Origin: a virus | IMG/VR virus record: IMGVR_UViG_3300038825_001331 | Span: 1-56,835 of that record | Length of the DNA: 56,835 nucleotides | Direction: 5' to 3' (one strand) | Shown: positions 15,733 through 23,024 of the stretch, piece by piece | How positions within the stretch are numbered: the stretch's first letter is position 1 | Layout of the letters: the number at the start of each line of letters is the position of its first letter | Program-made: the position numbers and the translations under genes | The notes under the pieces: model-generated | What the model saw: the letters and a program-made list of their open reading frames with translations, nothing else | What the model was told of the DNA's origin: nothing | The model's database searches: none

Positions 15733-16259
15733 TTTACCGCAGAGCCGGCCCCAAGTATCGCTGCCCAGATAGCGACCACCACCTTATAGCAATAGACCTC
15801 GGTAAGCGTAAGGTGGGGGTAGCGTGGGGCAGCGTCATCGAAGGGGTGGCAGGGCTCCACGGCGCCGCAACTGTGATCTGCAATAGTGGACCCGAAGATA
15901 TGGCAAAGAAGGTTGTAGACTTATTGTTGGCCAAAACACAGTCTCCCCGATACTGGGTGTGTGAGTGGCCAAAGAAGTACGACCGATGGCTGGCTAGACA
16001 TAAAAATATTGAAGAACTGCACCAGGTAGGGTATGCTTTAGGAAGGTATCACCCTTGGGACGAGATGTATTTACCTGGAGAATGGAAAGGAAATGTACCA
16101 AAAACTCCCCACCATAACCGGATTGGGGCAGCTTTGTACCAGAAAGAACGGAGTAGAATGCCGCCCCTAAAAGAACATGACGCATGGGATGCGGCTGGCA
16201 TATGGTTATATGCCGCAGGACGAACGAGAAGAGGCGGAATAATAACACGTCGCTATTGA
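15729..16259 (+). CDS. RuvC-like Holliday-junction resolvase
   Basis: A 176-residue protein with an RNase H-like pattern: AIDLGKRKVGVAWG (Asp23), VCEWP (Glu79) and HDAWDAAGIW (Asp151, Asp154). These four acidic positions match the catalytic set of RuvC-type resolvases, which cut four-way junctions so that branched replicating DNA can be packaged. It overlaps the polymerase stop (ATGA), so the two are translated together. Its own TGA stop forms part of the -35 box of the next promoter. Assignment to the fold is fairly sure; the exact substrate is inferred. Confidence 0.75.
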   Translation: MIYRRAGPKYRCPDSDHHLIAIDLGKRKVGVAWGSVIEGVAGLHGAATVICNSGPEDMAKKVVDLLLAKTQSPRYWVCEWPKKYDRWLARHKNIEELHQVGYALGRYHPWDEMYLPGEWKGNVPKTPHHNRIGAALYQKERSRMPPLKEHDAWDAAGIWLYAAGRTRRGGIITRRY

Positions 16260-16284
16260 CAACAAAAAAGAAATAGGGTATAGT
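16256..16284 (+). promoter_or_regulatory. Sigma-70 promoter
   Basis: TTGACA (16256-16261) and TATAGT (16279-16284) with a 17-base spacer ending in GGG. The TGA stop of the upstream resolvase is inside the -35 box. The predicted start, near 16291, lies at the base of a large hairpin. Confidence 0.8.
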
Positions 16285-16294
16285 CTCACCTTGT

Positions 16295-16346
16295 GGCGCT
16301 CCCCCATCTCTGCGGAGTAGGGGCCAACGAGGTGGGGTTGAGCGCC
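16295..16346 (+). promoter_or_regulatory. Large 5'-leader hairpin
   Basis: GGCGCTC (16295-16301) pairs with GAGCGCC (16340-16346), and CCCCATCTC (16302-16310) with GAGGTGGGG (16329-16337), leaving a two-base TT bulge and an 18-base loop. The 16-bp stem starts about four bases from the predicted transcript start. It may stabilise the message or control translation of the downstream phosphoesterase. It does not resemble a riboswitch I know. Confidence 0.65.
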
Positions 16347-16373
16347 CGTTTCCCTACAGACCAAAGGATAGCT

Positions 16374-17336
16374 ATGATGAGAAAGCTAAGCAAGAAACAA
16401 GTAGCGCTGTACTACAAGTACGGACACGATATTGTTAAATACAACCTGGGTCACCGAACCCTCGCTAAGATTAGTGGCTACTCAAAGCACGCATGTGACA
16501 GGGTTATTAAGTACACCCGGCAGCACGGGGCACCCAACCCCGACGACGCACCCGGAGGGAACATCTTGGTGATTGGCGATGCACACAGCCAGCCGGGAGT
16601 TGAGCAATCAAGGTTCACCCTTCTCGGCAAGGTCATCGAGGACCGAGGCCGACAGGCTATGGAAGAGGGCGTCGAGTTCACCGTAGTTAATATTGGTGAC
16701 TGGGCAGACATGGAGAGCCTAAGCAGCTACGACGTAGCCAAGCGCTCCTTTGAGGGCAGGCGATACAAACACGATGTGGCTGCAGCAATCGAGGCACAGG
16801 AGCTTATGTTTGCAGAGGTTAGCAAGGCCGTTAGGAGCTACACCCGGTGGGTACTGGTTCTTGGTAACCACGAGAATAGAATAAACCGAACCATAAACGA
16901 CGACCCTAAACTAGCAGGGTTCATGTCCGTGTCTGACCTCAAGTATGAGGAGTTTGGGTGGGAGCTATACCCTTTCAAAGAGGCCGCGAACGTACACGGC
17001 GTACACTTCGCCCACTACTTTGCCTCCGGGGTCATGGGCCGAGCAGTCAGCGGTGCTAACATTGGACGTTCCCTTATCCTCAAGACTCTTGAGAGTTGCG
17101 TTCAAGGGCACAGCCACATACTGAACCACGCCACGCTGACCACTGCGTCAGGTCGTCGCATGCACGGGCTATCCTGCGGGTGCTTTTTTGAGCACGAGGA
17201 GGGGTATGCCAGCACCGGCAACGCAATGTTCTGGAGGGGTCTGTGTTTCCTTAACAACGCCAAGGACGGAGACTATGAGCTGGAGACTATAACCATCAAG
17301 CGTCTTCGTAGAATGTACGATATGGAGTTGAAATGA
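16374..17336 (+). CDS. Calcineurin-like metallophosphoesterase with N-terminal helix-turn-helix-like region
   Basis: The 320-residue protein has the metallophosphoesterase motif series: VIGDAH (GDxH), IGDWAD (GDxxD), LGNHENR (GNHE) and QGHSH (GHxH). It should hydrolyse phosphodiester or phosphomonoester bonds with two bound metal ions. The first ~60 residues (LSKKQVALYYKYG; TLAKISGYSKHACDRVIKYTR) look like a helix-turn-helix, so it may work on DNA, as SbcD/Mre11-type nucleases do. The ATG at 16374 (or 16377) follows AAAGGATAGC; the frame upstream is part of the leader hairpin. It overlaps the lipoprotein gene that follows. Confidence 0.8.
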   Translation: MMRKLSKKQVALYYKYGHDIVKYNLGHRTLAKISGYSKHACDRVIKYTRQHGAPNPDDAPGGNILVIGDAHSQPGVEQSRFTLLGKVIEDRGRQAMEEGVEFTVVNIGDWADMESLSSYDVAKRSFEGRRYKHDVAAAIEAQELMFAEVSKAVRSYTRWVLVLGNHENRINRTINDDPKLAGFMSVSDLKYEEFGWELYPFKEAANVHGVHFAHYFASGVMGRAVSGANIGRSLILKTLESCVQGHSHILNHATLTTASGRRMHGLSCGCFFEHEEGYASTGNAMFWRGLCFLNNAKDGDYELETITIKRLRRMYDMELK

Positions 17337-17476
17337 GTAGAGTAAAGCGCTTCATAAGCATAACCCTGGGTTTATTACTTTGGGCTTGTAAAAAAACACC
17401 GCCTCCTCCGAGGTTCCCTGAACTGCCTGATGATTCGGTAGACCTGCCAGAGGAGGACACCAGTGCCCATCTATGA
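17333..17476 (+). CDS. Small proline-rich lipoprotein, Rz1-like
   Basis: A 47-residue product: a basic start (MSRVKR), a hydrophobic segment and a lipobox LLWAC with Cys19 as the lipid-modified residue. The mature peptide is short and proline-rich (KKTPPPPRFPELP). This is the make-up of Rz1-type outer-membrane spanin subunits, which help disrupt the outer membrane at lysis of Gram-negative cells. The gene overlaps the upstream stop (ATGA) and the start of the FmdB-like gene. No nested Rz partner is present; the membrane/coiled-coil protein at 21911-22210 is a possible partner. Confidence 0.5.
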   Translation: MSRVKRFISITLGLLLWACKKTPPPPRFPELPDDSVDLPEEDTSAHL

Positions 17477-17666
17477 GTATCATTGCCCTCGATGTGGACA
17501 CACCACGGAGAAGATGCGTAAGGTTGCAAATAGGGACAAGCCCGTGGAATGCGAGGCCCCCTTCTGCGACAAGGACATGCCGCCGGTTCGTAAGATGAGT
17601 ATCACCAGCTTTTCCCTCAAAGGAGGGGGCTGGTATGCCGATGGTTATTCCTCAAAGAAACCTTGA
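17463..17666 (+). CDS. FmdB-type zinc-ribbon protein, GTG start
   Basis: The 67-residue product begins MPIYEYHCPRCG and ends FSLKGGGWYADGY, the two signatures of FmdB family zinc ribbons. Cys8, Cys11, Cys30 and Cys35 would bind one zinc ion. The family is thought to have regulatory or nucleic-acid-binding roles; its function in phages is not established. The start is GTG, overlapping the lipoprotein gene, with GAGGAGGACACC upstream. A second protein with the same N-terminus is encoded at 44216-44710. Its TGA stop lies in the -35 box of the next promoter. Confidence 0.8.
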   Translation: MPIYEYHCPRCGHTTEKMRKVANRDKPVECEAPFCDKDMPPVRKMSITSFSLKGGGWYADGYSSKKP

Positions 17667-17691
17667 CAACTTAATATCATTGCGGTATATT
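17663..17691 (+). promoter_or_regulatory. Sigma-70 promoter
   Basis: TTGACA (17663-17668) and TATATT (17686-17691) with a 17-base spacer ending in GG. The stop codon of the FmdB-like gene is inside the -35 box. It drives the last gene of the rightward arm. Confidence 0.8.
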
Positions 17692-17718
17692 TACCCGACA
17701 CTTTAATAGGAGACCCCT

Positions 17719-18093
17719 ATGTTACTTGCAAGCCTTATTCGTTCCGCTGTTCAACTTCTACTCCCCAACGCAAAGCCCTGGGTTGCTGAGTTTTTCTCCC
17801 TTGCTGTTCCCGCAACCATTGAGCTGGTACAGGAGCTACAGTCCAGCAGCCTTCGTGGCTCTGCTAAGTTCCAGCTTGCGGTAAACGAGGTAGGTGAGCT
17901 ACTCGATGCGGCACTCGATGAGATTCCAGAGTGGACAAACCTAGAAGAAGAAAAGCGAGACGCCATCATTGGTGGCATGGTCGAACTTGCGGTGTTCATC
18001 TCCGCAGTAGTAGACGATAAGGGTAAGAGAGCATCCCGTAAGGACATGATAAAGGCTGTCCGTGCCGTTCGTTCTCTTCGTAAAAATCGTTAA
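17719..18093 (+). CDS. Hypothetical protein with amphipathic helices, possible lysis protein
   Basis: A 124-residue protein with hydrophobic N-terminal segments (MLLASLIRSAVQLLLP; WVAEFFSLAVPATIELV), a second hydrophobic stretch near residue 84 (IIGGMVELAVFISAVV) and a very basic C-terminus. It has its own promoter and a good AGGAGACC site, and it is the last gene before the terminator. That place next to a lipoprotein suggests a lysis role such as a holin, but the hydrophobic segments are short and could be amphipathic helices of a soluble protein. No family recognised. Confidence 0.5.
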   Translation: MLLASLIRSAVQLLLPNAKPWVAEFFSLAVPATIELVQELQSSSLRGSAKFQLAVNEVGELLDAALDEIPEWTNLEEEKRDAIIGGMVELAVFISAVVDDKGKRASRKDMIKAVRAVRSLRKNR

Positions 18094-18111
18094 TCTGTCT
18101 AACAAATAGAA

Positions 18112-18141
18112 CAAGCCCCCTTGGTTTTCCAAGGGGGCTTG
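18112..18141. terminator. Bidirectional terminator between convergent arms
   Basis: A 13-bp perfect stem, CAAGCCCCCTTGG (18112-18124) with CCAAGGGGGCTTG (18129-18141), and a TTTT loop. T-rich sequence follows on both strands (ATTTATT to the right; TTCTATTTG on the other strand). It lies in the 66-base gap between the last rightward gene and the last leftward gene, so it should end transcription from both sides. Confidence 0.85.
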
Positions 18142-18159
18142 ATTTATTGGGTCTATATA

Positions 18160-18621
18160 TCAGGGTACGGGGTCACCGTCGCCATCAATTCCCACTACAA
18201 TCTTTGACGGAGCAAGCAGAACGGCTCCGGCACTAGCGTCCTTTGCAAGAACTTGTCCGACAACAATAGCATTTGGCTGTTCGGCAATAATCCAACCGCC
18301 CGTATTAGCGTTGTCATCATCAAGGTAGACAGGATACCCTACCGCCGCAGCGCTACTGGTGTCTACATCCTTAACAAGTTTGTGAGACAGAATAACTACT
18401 GTTTCGTCTGCACTCGCGGCATGCTTAGCAATGCCCATGATACCTTGCTGACGCCCAGCGACATCACTGGTAGCAAGACTAAATTTGATTTGATCACCGC
18501 TGTAACCGCTAGCGACTACGATGTCGTTTTCGGCAATAGCCTCACCAGCGATGCCAAGGAACGATCCATGGTACCCTTCTCCCCGTTCGGGATTCAGGTG
18601 CCGGCCTTTAATATAAGCCAT
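18160..18621 (-). CDS. Virion-associated protein, decoration-like, 153 aa
   Basis: A 153-residue beta-rich protein with segments such as GEAIAENDIVVASGY, QQGIMGIAKHAA, VGYPVYLDDDNANTGG and PNAIVVGQVLAKDASAGAVLL. This pattern resembles phage capsid-decoration or head-fibre proteins, and it is similar in style to the protein at 40596-41192 (SRGQPVMVG...; LGIALFD). As the last gene of the late arm, next to fibre-like genes, it is probably a virion surface component. The start has AGGAGAATACC. A hairpin lies just upstream. Confidence 0.55.
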   Translation of the reverse strand: MAYIKGRHLNPERGEGYHGSFLGIAGEAIAENDIVVASGYSGDQIKFSLATSDVAGRQQGIMGIAKHAASADETVVILSHKLVKDVDTSSAAAVGYPVYLDDDNANTGGWIIAEQPNAIVVGQVLAKDASAGAVLLAPSKIVVGIDGDGDPVP

Positions 18622-18653
18622 GGTATTCTCCTAAATAGAAATGGCTGTGAATG

Positions 18654-18672
18654 AGGGATAACCACTATCCCT
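18654..18672 (-). terminator. Small hairpin at the end of 18665-19048
   Basis: AGGGATA (18654-18660) and TATCCCT (18666-18672) form a 7-bp stem around five bases, overlapping the stop codon of the gene at 18665. There is little T-run in the leftward direction, so it may only reduce transcription into the last gene. Confidence 0.45.
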
Positions 18673-19048
18673 GCAAAAGTTTTATTGTAACTGAGTTGGT
18701 CATAGAAGTTGTGCCAGCAGTCCCGCCTGCAGTAACCGCAACTACAGTTAGTGCGGCACTAAAGCTAACCTCTTGAGGAACGATATATGTAACCGTTGCT
18801 CCACCTGGGCAGGGAAGCACCATCTGCGGAGTCGTAGTTCCTACAGTTACATTCCCAGATTGGGCATTGTACAGCTTGACGTACACGGTGTCAGAGGGAT
18901 TACCGGTGTTTACAATCTCTACCTGTGCGAGGTCTGTCGCAGATGCGCTAATCTGGTCGGCTGTTACGGCCCCACCACCCGAAGTAGGGGTGATTGTATG
19001 CAGAGTAGCTGCAGCAGCAGCTCTTAGATTTTCACTAACAATCGACAT
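18665..19048 (-). CDS. Small beta-sandwich virion protein, paralogue of 19057-19428
   Basis: A 127-residue protein resembling its upstream neighbour: both have YV(K/R).(Y/W).A.S, a YIVPQ/YVIPQ segment near residue 90, (S/T)AGTAGT(S/T) and a final VT(I/V)KL/VVVRL strand. The pair arose by tandem duplication. The composition (Ala, Thr, Val, Ser) suggests an all-beta surface domain, as in tail-fibre or decoration subunits. No receptor-binding motif can be identified. The start follows AGGAGCCCCC. Confidence 0.6.
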   Translation of the reverse strand: MSIVSENLRAAAAATLHTITPTSGGGAVTADQISASATDLAQVEIVNTGNPSDTVYVKLYNAQSGNVTVGTTTPQMVLPCPGGATVTYIVPQEVSFSAALTVVAVTAGGTAGTTSMTNSVTIKLLQG

Positions 19049-19056
19049 GGGGGCTC

Positions 19057-19428
19057 CTAGCTGTACACAAGACGTACAACAACGTCACCAGAGGGGGAAG
19101 AAGTACCAGCAGTACCACCGTGATCGGTAACGCAGGCAAAACTTATACCGGTAGAGAACCTTAACCCTTGCGGAATAACGTAAGAGATATTTTTGTCATC
19201 GTTGTCTGCCTTGAGAGACAGGTAAGGGACCGTAGTACCGTTGGTAGCAGACGTTGCGTCCCAAAAACGAACGTAAACAATGTTGCTTGCATTGTTGTCG
19301 TTGTCAATCTCAACAGAGTACAGAGTGGCTGCGCCCCCGGCGATGTTGGCCACCACCGTAGCAGTCGCGTCCGTCTCCACCGCCTGGTGGTAGGTAAGGG
19401 TAACTGATTTGGTAGATGTAAACGCCAT
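19057..19428 (-). CDS. Small beta-sandwich virion protein, paralogue of 18665-19048
   Basis: A 123-residue all-beta-type protein. Segments YSVEIDNDNNASNIVYVRFWDATSA (in two pieces), ISYVIPQGLRFS and GTAGTSSPSGDVVVRLVYS align with the downstream paralogue. It lies in a run of small late genes (18.1-21.9 kb) that follow the internal virion proteins, which is where tail spikes and fibres often lie. Function is inferred from place and fold only. The start follows GGAGGGTAGTC. Confidence 0.6.
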   Translation of the reverse strand: MAFTSTKSVTLTYHQAVETDATATVVANIAGGAATLYSVEIDNDNNASNIVYVRFWDATSATNGTTVPYLSLKADNDDKNISYVIPQGLRFSTGISFACVTDHGGTAGTSSPSGDVVVRLVYS

Positions 19429-19430
19429 GA

Positions 19431-19652
19431 CTACCCTCCAGAAGCTGTGATGATCGCGTCAATTTCTTTGGTCACGAGCCGACGCATTTCATCGTTACGG
19501 TCAACGTCACTGGCCCGTGAGTCTGGAACCCAGCATACGACGATTTTTCCAGAGCCAAGCCCTTCAACGTCTTCGCCGGTAGACTCGTCGTATGGCTCGA
19601 CGCTCTGCGGGTAGCAATCAATTGCGTAGATTACTTTTGGGTGTTCAGACAT
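19431..19652 (-). CDS. Hypothetical late protein, 73 aa
   Basis: A 73-residue protein starting MSEHPKVIYAIDCYP. The ATG at 19652 overlaps the end of the upstream gene, indicating coupled translation; the frame is open further upstream but only inside that gene. It ends in a helical acidic/basic segment (RNDEMRRLVTKEIDAIITASGG). The family is not recognised. It may be a chaperone or accessory part of the neighbouring fibre-like proteins. Confidence 0.5.
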   Translation of the reverse strand: MSEHPKVIYAIDCYPQSVEPYDESTGEDVEGLGSGKIVVCWVPDSRASDVDRNDEMRRLVTKEIDAIITASGG

Positions 19653-20493
19653 CAACGCCCCCAACATATTTCTGGACAAGAAAATGGGTAATAGTGCAAG
19701 CCTCTGTTGTGCCACCACTGTAACGAGCTAATAACGCCGGACCAAAGTACGGACCCGTATTGCTGCTGCCGTCCCAATAGCCCTCATTAGAAGAGCTAAG
19801 GTGTGTCCGGTAATCTCTACCGTAAGCGATAGTGGTGAACGCGCTGTCACTTGGTAGCCGCGGAATGAATTGGGGGTTTTCAATAATGCCCATTTCCCAT
19901 CGGCCAGTCTCGGGTCGCATGAACAGCTGAATGCAAAGAGATGACGGCTCGTTGCTCGCAACGTCGGGACTGTTGGAATTGCTGCCGGAAGCATAGGGCG
20001 CGCCTGTCCGTTGAGCTAAGTGATACTCGTTATTAGAGGAAGTCTCGCGTCGGTAGGTGGCTTTAAGCATTGGAATACGTTGAGTGTCTTCCCAAGGGTG
20101 CCCAGTGGCCACCAGCTTTACAGCATCCAGATTGCTGCGAAAGGTAATGGAGTTGACAATCATCACCACACGAAAGCAGGGCCAGCCACCTGTTTCCAGC
20201 TTCTCTATTCCTGTCCCCTTAAAGAGAAAGTTAGAATGCTTGTTAGAAGCTGAAGCATTGCTAAAGTTGCAAACCAAACCGGTGCCGTTGACGATCGCAC
20301 AACTTGCGTTGTTCGCTGTATCCCACACGTTGTTCATCCAAAACGTATGACCAGCAACCGTGTTTTCGCTGTTCTTGGTCATGGTCTGGTTTGGCAACTG
20401 CGTAAAGTCAATGTTGCAAACGTTAACCCAGCCACCCTCACGGCGGCGGGGTCGCATGCTGACAGCAGCGGTGTCTCGGTTTCTTCTGCTCAT
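19645..20493 (-). CDS. Probable tail-fibre or receptor-binding component, 282 aa
   Basis: A 282-residue protein, basic at the start (MSRRNRDTAAVSMRPRRREGGW) and then rich in Asn, Ser, Thr and aromatics, as in beta-rich tail-tip or lectin-like domains (HTFWMNNVWD, CFRVVMIVNSITF, RWEMGIIENPQFIPRL). It resembles in size and style the tail proteins at 33788-36200. I infer a host-recognition or tail-spike role from composition and context. Its ATG overlaps the stop of the upstream gene by one base. Confidence 0.5.
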   Translation of the reverse strand: MSRRNRDTAAVSMRPRRREGGWVNVCNIDFTQLPNQTMTKNSENTVAGHTFWMNNVWDTANNASCAIVNGTGLVCNFSNASASNKHSNFLFKGTGIEKLETGGWPCFRVVMIVNSITFRSNLDAVKLVATGHPWEDTQRIPMLKATYRRETSSNNEYHLAQRTGAPYASGSNSNSPDVASNEPSSLCIQLFMRPETGRWEMGIIENPQFIPRLPSDSAFTTIAYGRDYRTHLSSSNEGYWDGSSNTGPYFGPALLARYSGGTTEACTITHFLVQKYVGGVDV

Positions 20494-20849
20494 TAGCTAA
20501 TCCTGTTCACAAAACCGTGAATCATTAGCTTGTTAGCAACACTCGCATAGGCTTTGATGTAAAGTGAATTTTGAAGCAATAAACCAGGTACAACCTGAAT
20601 TAAACCAGACTGACCAGGAATGGTTACCTGAATGTAGCCGTCTTCTTCGTCGGTATTATCGCCCCAGGTCAGAGTCAATAAAATGTCTCCCGTTTGCACA
20701 TTCTGGCAATACAACCATACCTCGTCTAAACTTGAAGTTCCTGATACAGCTTGGTGAATAGTAACAGCAGAGCCATGAGCGTCAGCTGTAACGTCAATAG
20801 ATTTGCCGTTCGTGCTGCCAGACAGAAGCGTTTTTGTGAATGTTGCCAT
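20493..20849 (-). CDS. Small beta-rich virion protein, 118 aa
   Basis: A 118-residue protein (MATFTKTLLSGSTNGKSIDV) with alternating strands: VTIHQAVSG, EVWLYCQN, ILLTLTWGD, IQVTIPGQSGLIQVVPG, SLYIKAYAS. The layout is like that of the paralogous pair at 18665 and 19057, suggesting the same fold, though identity is low. It is probably a surface or fibre subunit. The start lies after AGGAATTCAAA. Confidence 0.55.
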   Translation of the reverse strand: MATFTKTLLSGSTNGKSIDVTADAHGSAVTIHQAVSGTSSLDEVWLYCQNVQTGDILLTLTWGDNTDEEDGYIQVTIPGQSGLIQVVPGLLLQNSLYIKAYASVANKLMIHGFVNRIS

Positions 20850-20858
20850 TTTGAATTC

Positions 20859-21434
20859 CTATGTAAAGACTTGAACTGCGAGAATGTTTTGGTCGTCGTC
20901 AACAGCAGAGCCGCCACCACCACCAGATGCAGCCAAAACACCGTTAGAAGCTGTCAAATTCGTGCCCGCGATAGCCGCAACAAAATCAGCGATAGACTCT
21001 TTCTTTGAGTTGTTGCTGTCGTTGGCGTCAATAAACCCAAAGCTGTCAGCAGACACGTCAATAGTGCCAGCGCTAAGGCCATTCAAATCAACAGACCCGC
21101 CAGCCGCAGCAGAGGCGACCCACTTCGACCCATCCCAGGTCAAAACCTCGTCGCTGCTTGGAGTGTCTTGGCCTATTTTCGTTACGTTTCCAGAGCCATC
21201 AAATGTGATTGCAGCAGTGCCGCCTGCCTCTTTGAGTGAGCCGCCATCGTCGATGATGATGTCACCGCTCAGCGTCACATCGCCGGCTACATCGAGTGCA
21301 GTAGAAGGGGTGATAGTGCCAACACCGACCCTATTATTAGTTTCATCGACGCTGAGAGTTCCTCCATCAACTTCTAGATCATCGGATGTAACCTTATGCG
21401 CGGTAACGTTCTTTTTTGGAAATGCGCGAGCCAT
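20859..21434 (-). CDS. Tail-fibre-like protein, 191 aa
   Basis: The middle of this 191-residue protein has the pattern NRVGVGTITPSTALDVAGD then VTLSGDIIIDDGGSLKEAGG, typical of trimeric phage fibre stalks, followed by a DEVLTWDGSKWV segment seen in many tail fibres. The C-terminus has a Gly-rich run (ASGGGGGSAV). It starts MARAFPKKN at an ATG two genes below the promoter at 21881. The role in adsorption is inferred from these fibre motifs. Confidence 0.65.
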   Translation of the reverse strand: MARAFPKKNVTAHKVTSDDLEVDGGTLSVDETNNRVGVGTITPSTALDVAGDVTLSGDIIIDDGGSLKEAGGTAAITFDGSGNVTKIGQDTPSSDEVLTWDGSKWVASAAAGGSVDLNGLSAGTIDVSADSFGFIDANDSNNSKKESIADFVAAIAGTNLTASNGVLAASGGGGGSAVDDDQNILAVQVFT

Positions 21435-21442
21435 ATCTATCC

Positions 21443-21841
21443 CTACTGTTGAATCCTAAAGTCCATGCGAACAGCAAAAGTTCCGGTTACACCAGAGCCA
21501 CTAGCGCTGGGGCGAGGCAAAAGGTACAGATAAAGGTCGTCATCGGAGTCACTACTAAGAGTGTCAAACAGGGCACCAATCGCTGTTTCTCTGACAGGTA
21601 AGGAAGCCGCACCGCTTGCTGCAAGAGTCTCCTCATAAATTAAATACTCTGCGTCACTATTCCCTGTCTTCAACCGCACCTGAATATCAACATGCGTGGC
21701 CGTCCCGGCGGTCTTTCTAATAACCAAGGTATCTAGAATTCCACGGGTTTTAGAACCAACAATGGTACCTGTCTCTGTTCCACTAGCAGAGGCAGTGATA
21801 GTAAAATGCCTAGAATAAATTAAATTGGCAGACTTAGCCAT
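21443..21841 (-). CDS. Small beta-rich virion protein, 132 aa
   Basis: A 132-residue protein (MAKSANLIYSRHFTITASASGTETGTIVG) with clear beta-strand alternation and a C-terminal segment TGTFAVRMDFRIQQ. It is the first gene after the promoter at 21881-21909, so it should be expressed strongly with the fibre gene behind it. It probably belongs to the tail or capsid surface. The ATG follows CAGGAGCATCCT. Confidence 0.55.
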   Translation of the reverse strand: MAKSANLIYSRHFTITASASGTETGTIVGSKTRGILDTLVIRKTAGTATHVDIQVRLKTGNSDAEYLIYEETLAASGAASLPVRETAIGALFDTLSSDSDDDLYLYLLPRPSASGSGVTGTFAVRMDFRIQQ

Positions 21842-21880
21842 AGGATGCTCCTGCAGGAGAGTAATGTGTACACGATGCTG

Positions 21881-21909
21881 ACCTTAACACACAGAAAGCG
21901 CTGTGTCAA
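21881..21909 (-). promoter_or_regulatory. Late promoter
   Basis: Reading leftward: TTGACA (21909-21904), 17 bases ending GTGT, then TAAGGT (21886-21881). The -10 box is identical to that at 43741. It drives the small fibre-like genes. Confidence 0.7.
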
Positions 21910-21910
21910 G

Positions 21911-22210
21911 TTATGCCTGTTTAATGTTATCTACCGCTTGTTCCAGGTCTCTTACTCTAAGCCCTACGTTGGTTACTTCTCCCTGCAAAGACTGAATAGC
22001 AGAGGCACACTGGTGCATGCTGTCGCTCAATTTTAGCATCGTCTCTTGATACATCTTTCGATCTTCTCGGTGCTCTTCTAAGGTAGCGTCTATGCGAGGA
22101 AGAATAGCCCGCATAAACACCCGGTAAAGCCCGTATAACAAGATGACACTAAGAACAAATCCCCCCGCAGGTCCGACAAGAAGAGGCAGAGAGTCTGAGA
22201 GGGAAACCAT
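21911..22210 (-). CDS. Membrane protein with N-terminal span and coiled coil, holin or spanin-like
   Basis: A 99-residue protein with one transmembrane helix at about residues 14-36 (GGFVLSVILLYGLYRVFM), then a charged coiled coil to the end (IDATLEEHREDRKMYQETM; IQSLQGEVTNVGLRVRDLEQAV). Such proteins are often labelled holins, and the layout also matches inner-membrane spanin (Rz-like) subunits with a periplasmic coiled coil. Together with the Rz1-like lipoprotein at 17333 it could form a split spanin pair. I cannot decide between the two roles. Confidence 0.5.
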   Translation of the reverse strand: MVSLSDSLPLLVGPAGGFVLSVILLYGLYRVFMRAILPRIDATLEEHREDRKMYQETMLKLSDSMHQCASAIQSLQGEVTNVGLRVRDLEQAVDNIKQA

Positions 22211-22218
22211 TTGTGCTC

Positions 22219-23007
22219 CTAAAATAAACGATAGAATACGGTAATACTTAGTGACCCCTCTCCGTCACCCTTTAGCTTACCGCCTTTTAAACCTAAACAC
22301 ACCCCAGTGTTTTCCGGGGCAACAATAGATGCAGACCGCATAATGCCTACAGAGCTAGAAGATACAATAGCTTTTGCGGGAAGGGGAGCAGCAGCTTCTC
22401 TACGTCCACCAGAGTAACGCAGGACAAAGCTAGTGTTTTGAGCAGCATCAAAAGGCGTATTGATTGCGGTACGAAGCTCTACAGACTCAACAACAATGGC
22501 GCCCTGTTCTTCTGGAACAACTAGAATCGGCGCTTCATTAAGGTCACTCAGTGATACAAAAGCCGTAGCGGTTAACTGACCACTATCAGAGGCTACTGAC
22601 TTTCCATCTGCACTATCTGCAATCCAGTTGGCGTTGGGGTCTACAAGAATATATCCCTCTCGTAGTACCTGACCAACGGCCCTGCCACGAGGAGACACAG
22701 TAAAATCACCGTTGTCATCCATGTAAATATACGACCCAATAGGAGCGTCTCCCGTATCTCGTTCAGCTTGAGCCCACTCTACTGCTTCCCCCTCCATTCC
22801 TGGCAGTAGTCTAATATGCGCTACAAGCAAACGGCCCTTACTTTGTGGGGTAGCTTTCTTTACCGTAGGCTTTCCTAGGTGTTGGCTACTTACAATTTCC
22901 ACAATGTTGCCGCGCTCAATAGGTTTATCGTCGTCGCTTTTTACACGTCTACGACCTAAAAAATTATAGATAGTGTCGGGGTCTAAACGTCTTGGCTTAA
23001 TTCCCAT
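22219..23007 (-). CDS. Virion protein with beta-rich C-terminal half, 262 aa
   Basis: The start at 23007 (MGIKPRRLDPDTIYNF) is chosen because GAAGGAGGCAACC lies just before it. The 262-residue protein has a basic start, then VEIVSSQHLGKPTVKK, a segment SKGRLLVAHIRLLPGMEGE, GDAPIGSYIYMDDNGDFTV and GRAVGQVLREGYILV, which recall decoration-type domains, and a beta-rich end. It is the first gene under the consensus promoter at 23081. A structural role is inferred from context and style. Confidence 0.5.
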   Translation of the reverse strand: MGIKPRRLDPDTIYNFLGRRRVKSDDDKPIERGNIVEIVSSQHLGKPTVKKATPQSKGRLLVAHIRLLPGMEGEAVEWAQAERDTGDAPIGSYIYMDDNGDFTVSPRGRAVGQVLREGYILVDPNANWIADSADGKSVASDSGQLTATAFVSLSDLNEAPILVVPEEQGAIVVESVELRTAINTPFDAAQNTSFVLRYSGGRREAAAPLPAKAIVSSSSVGIMRSASIVAPENTGVCLGLKGGKLKGDGEGSLSITVFYRLF

Positions 23008-23024
23008 GGTTGCCTCCTTCATCT

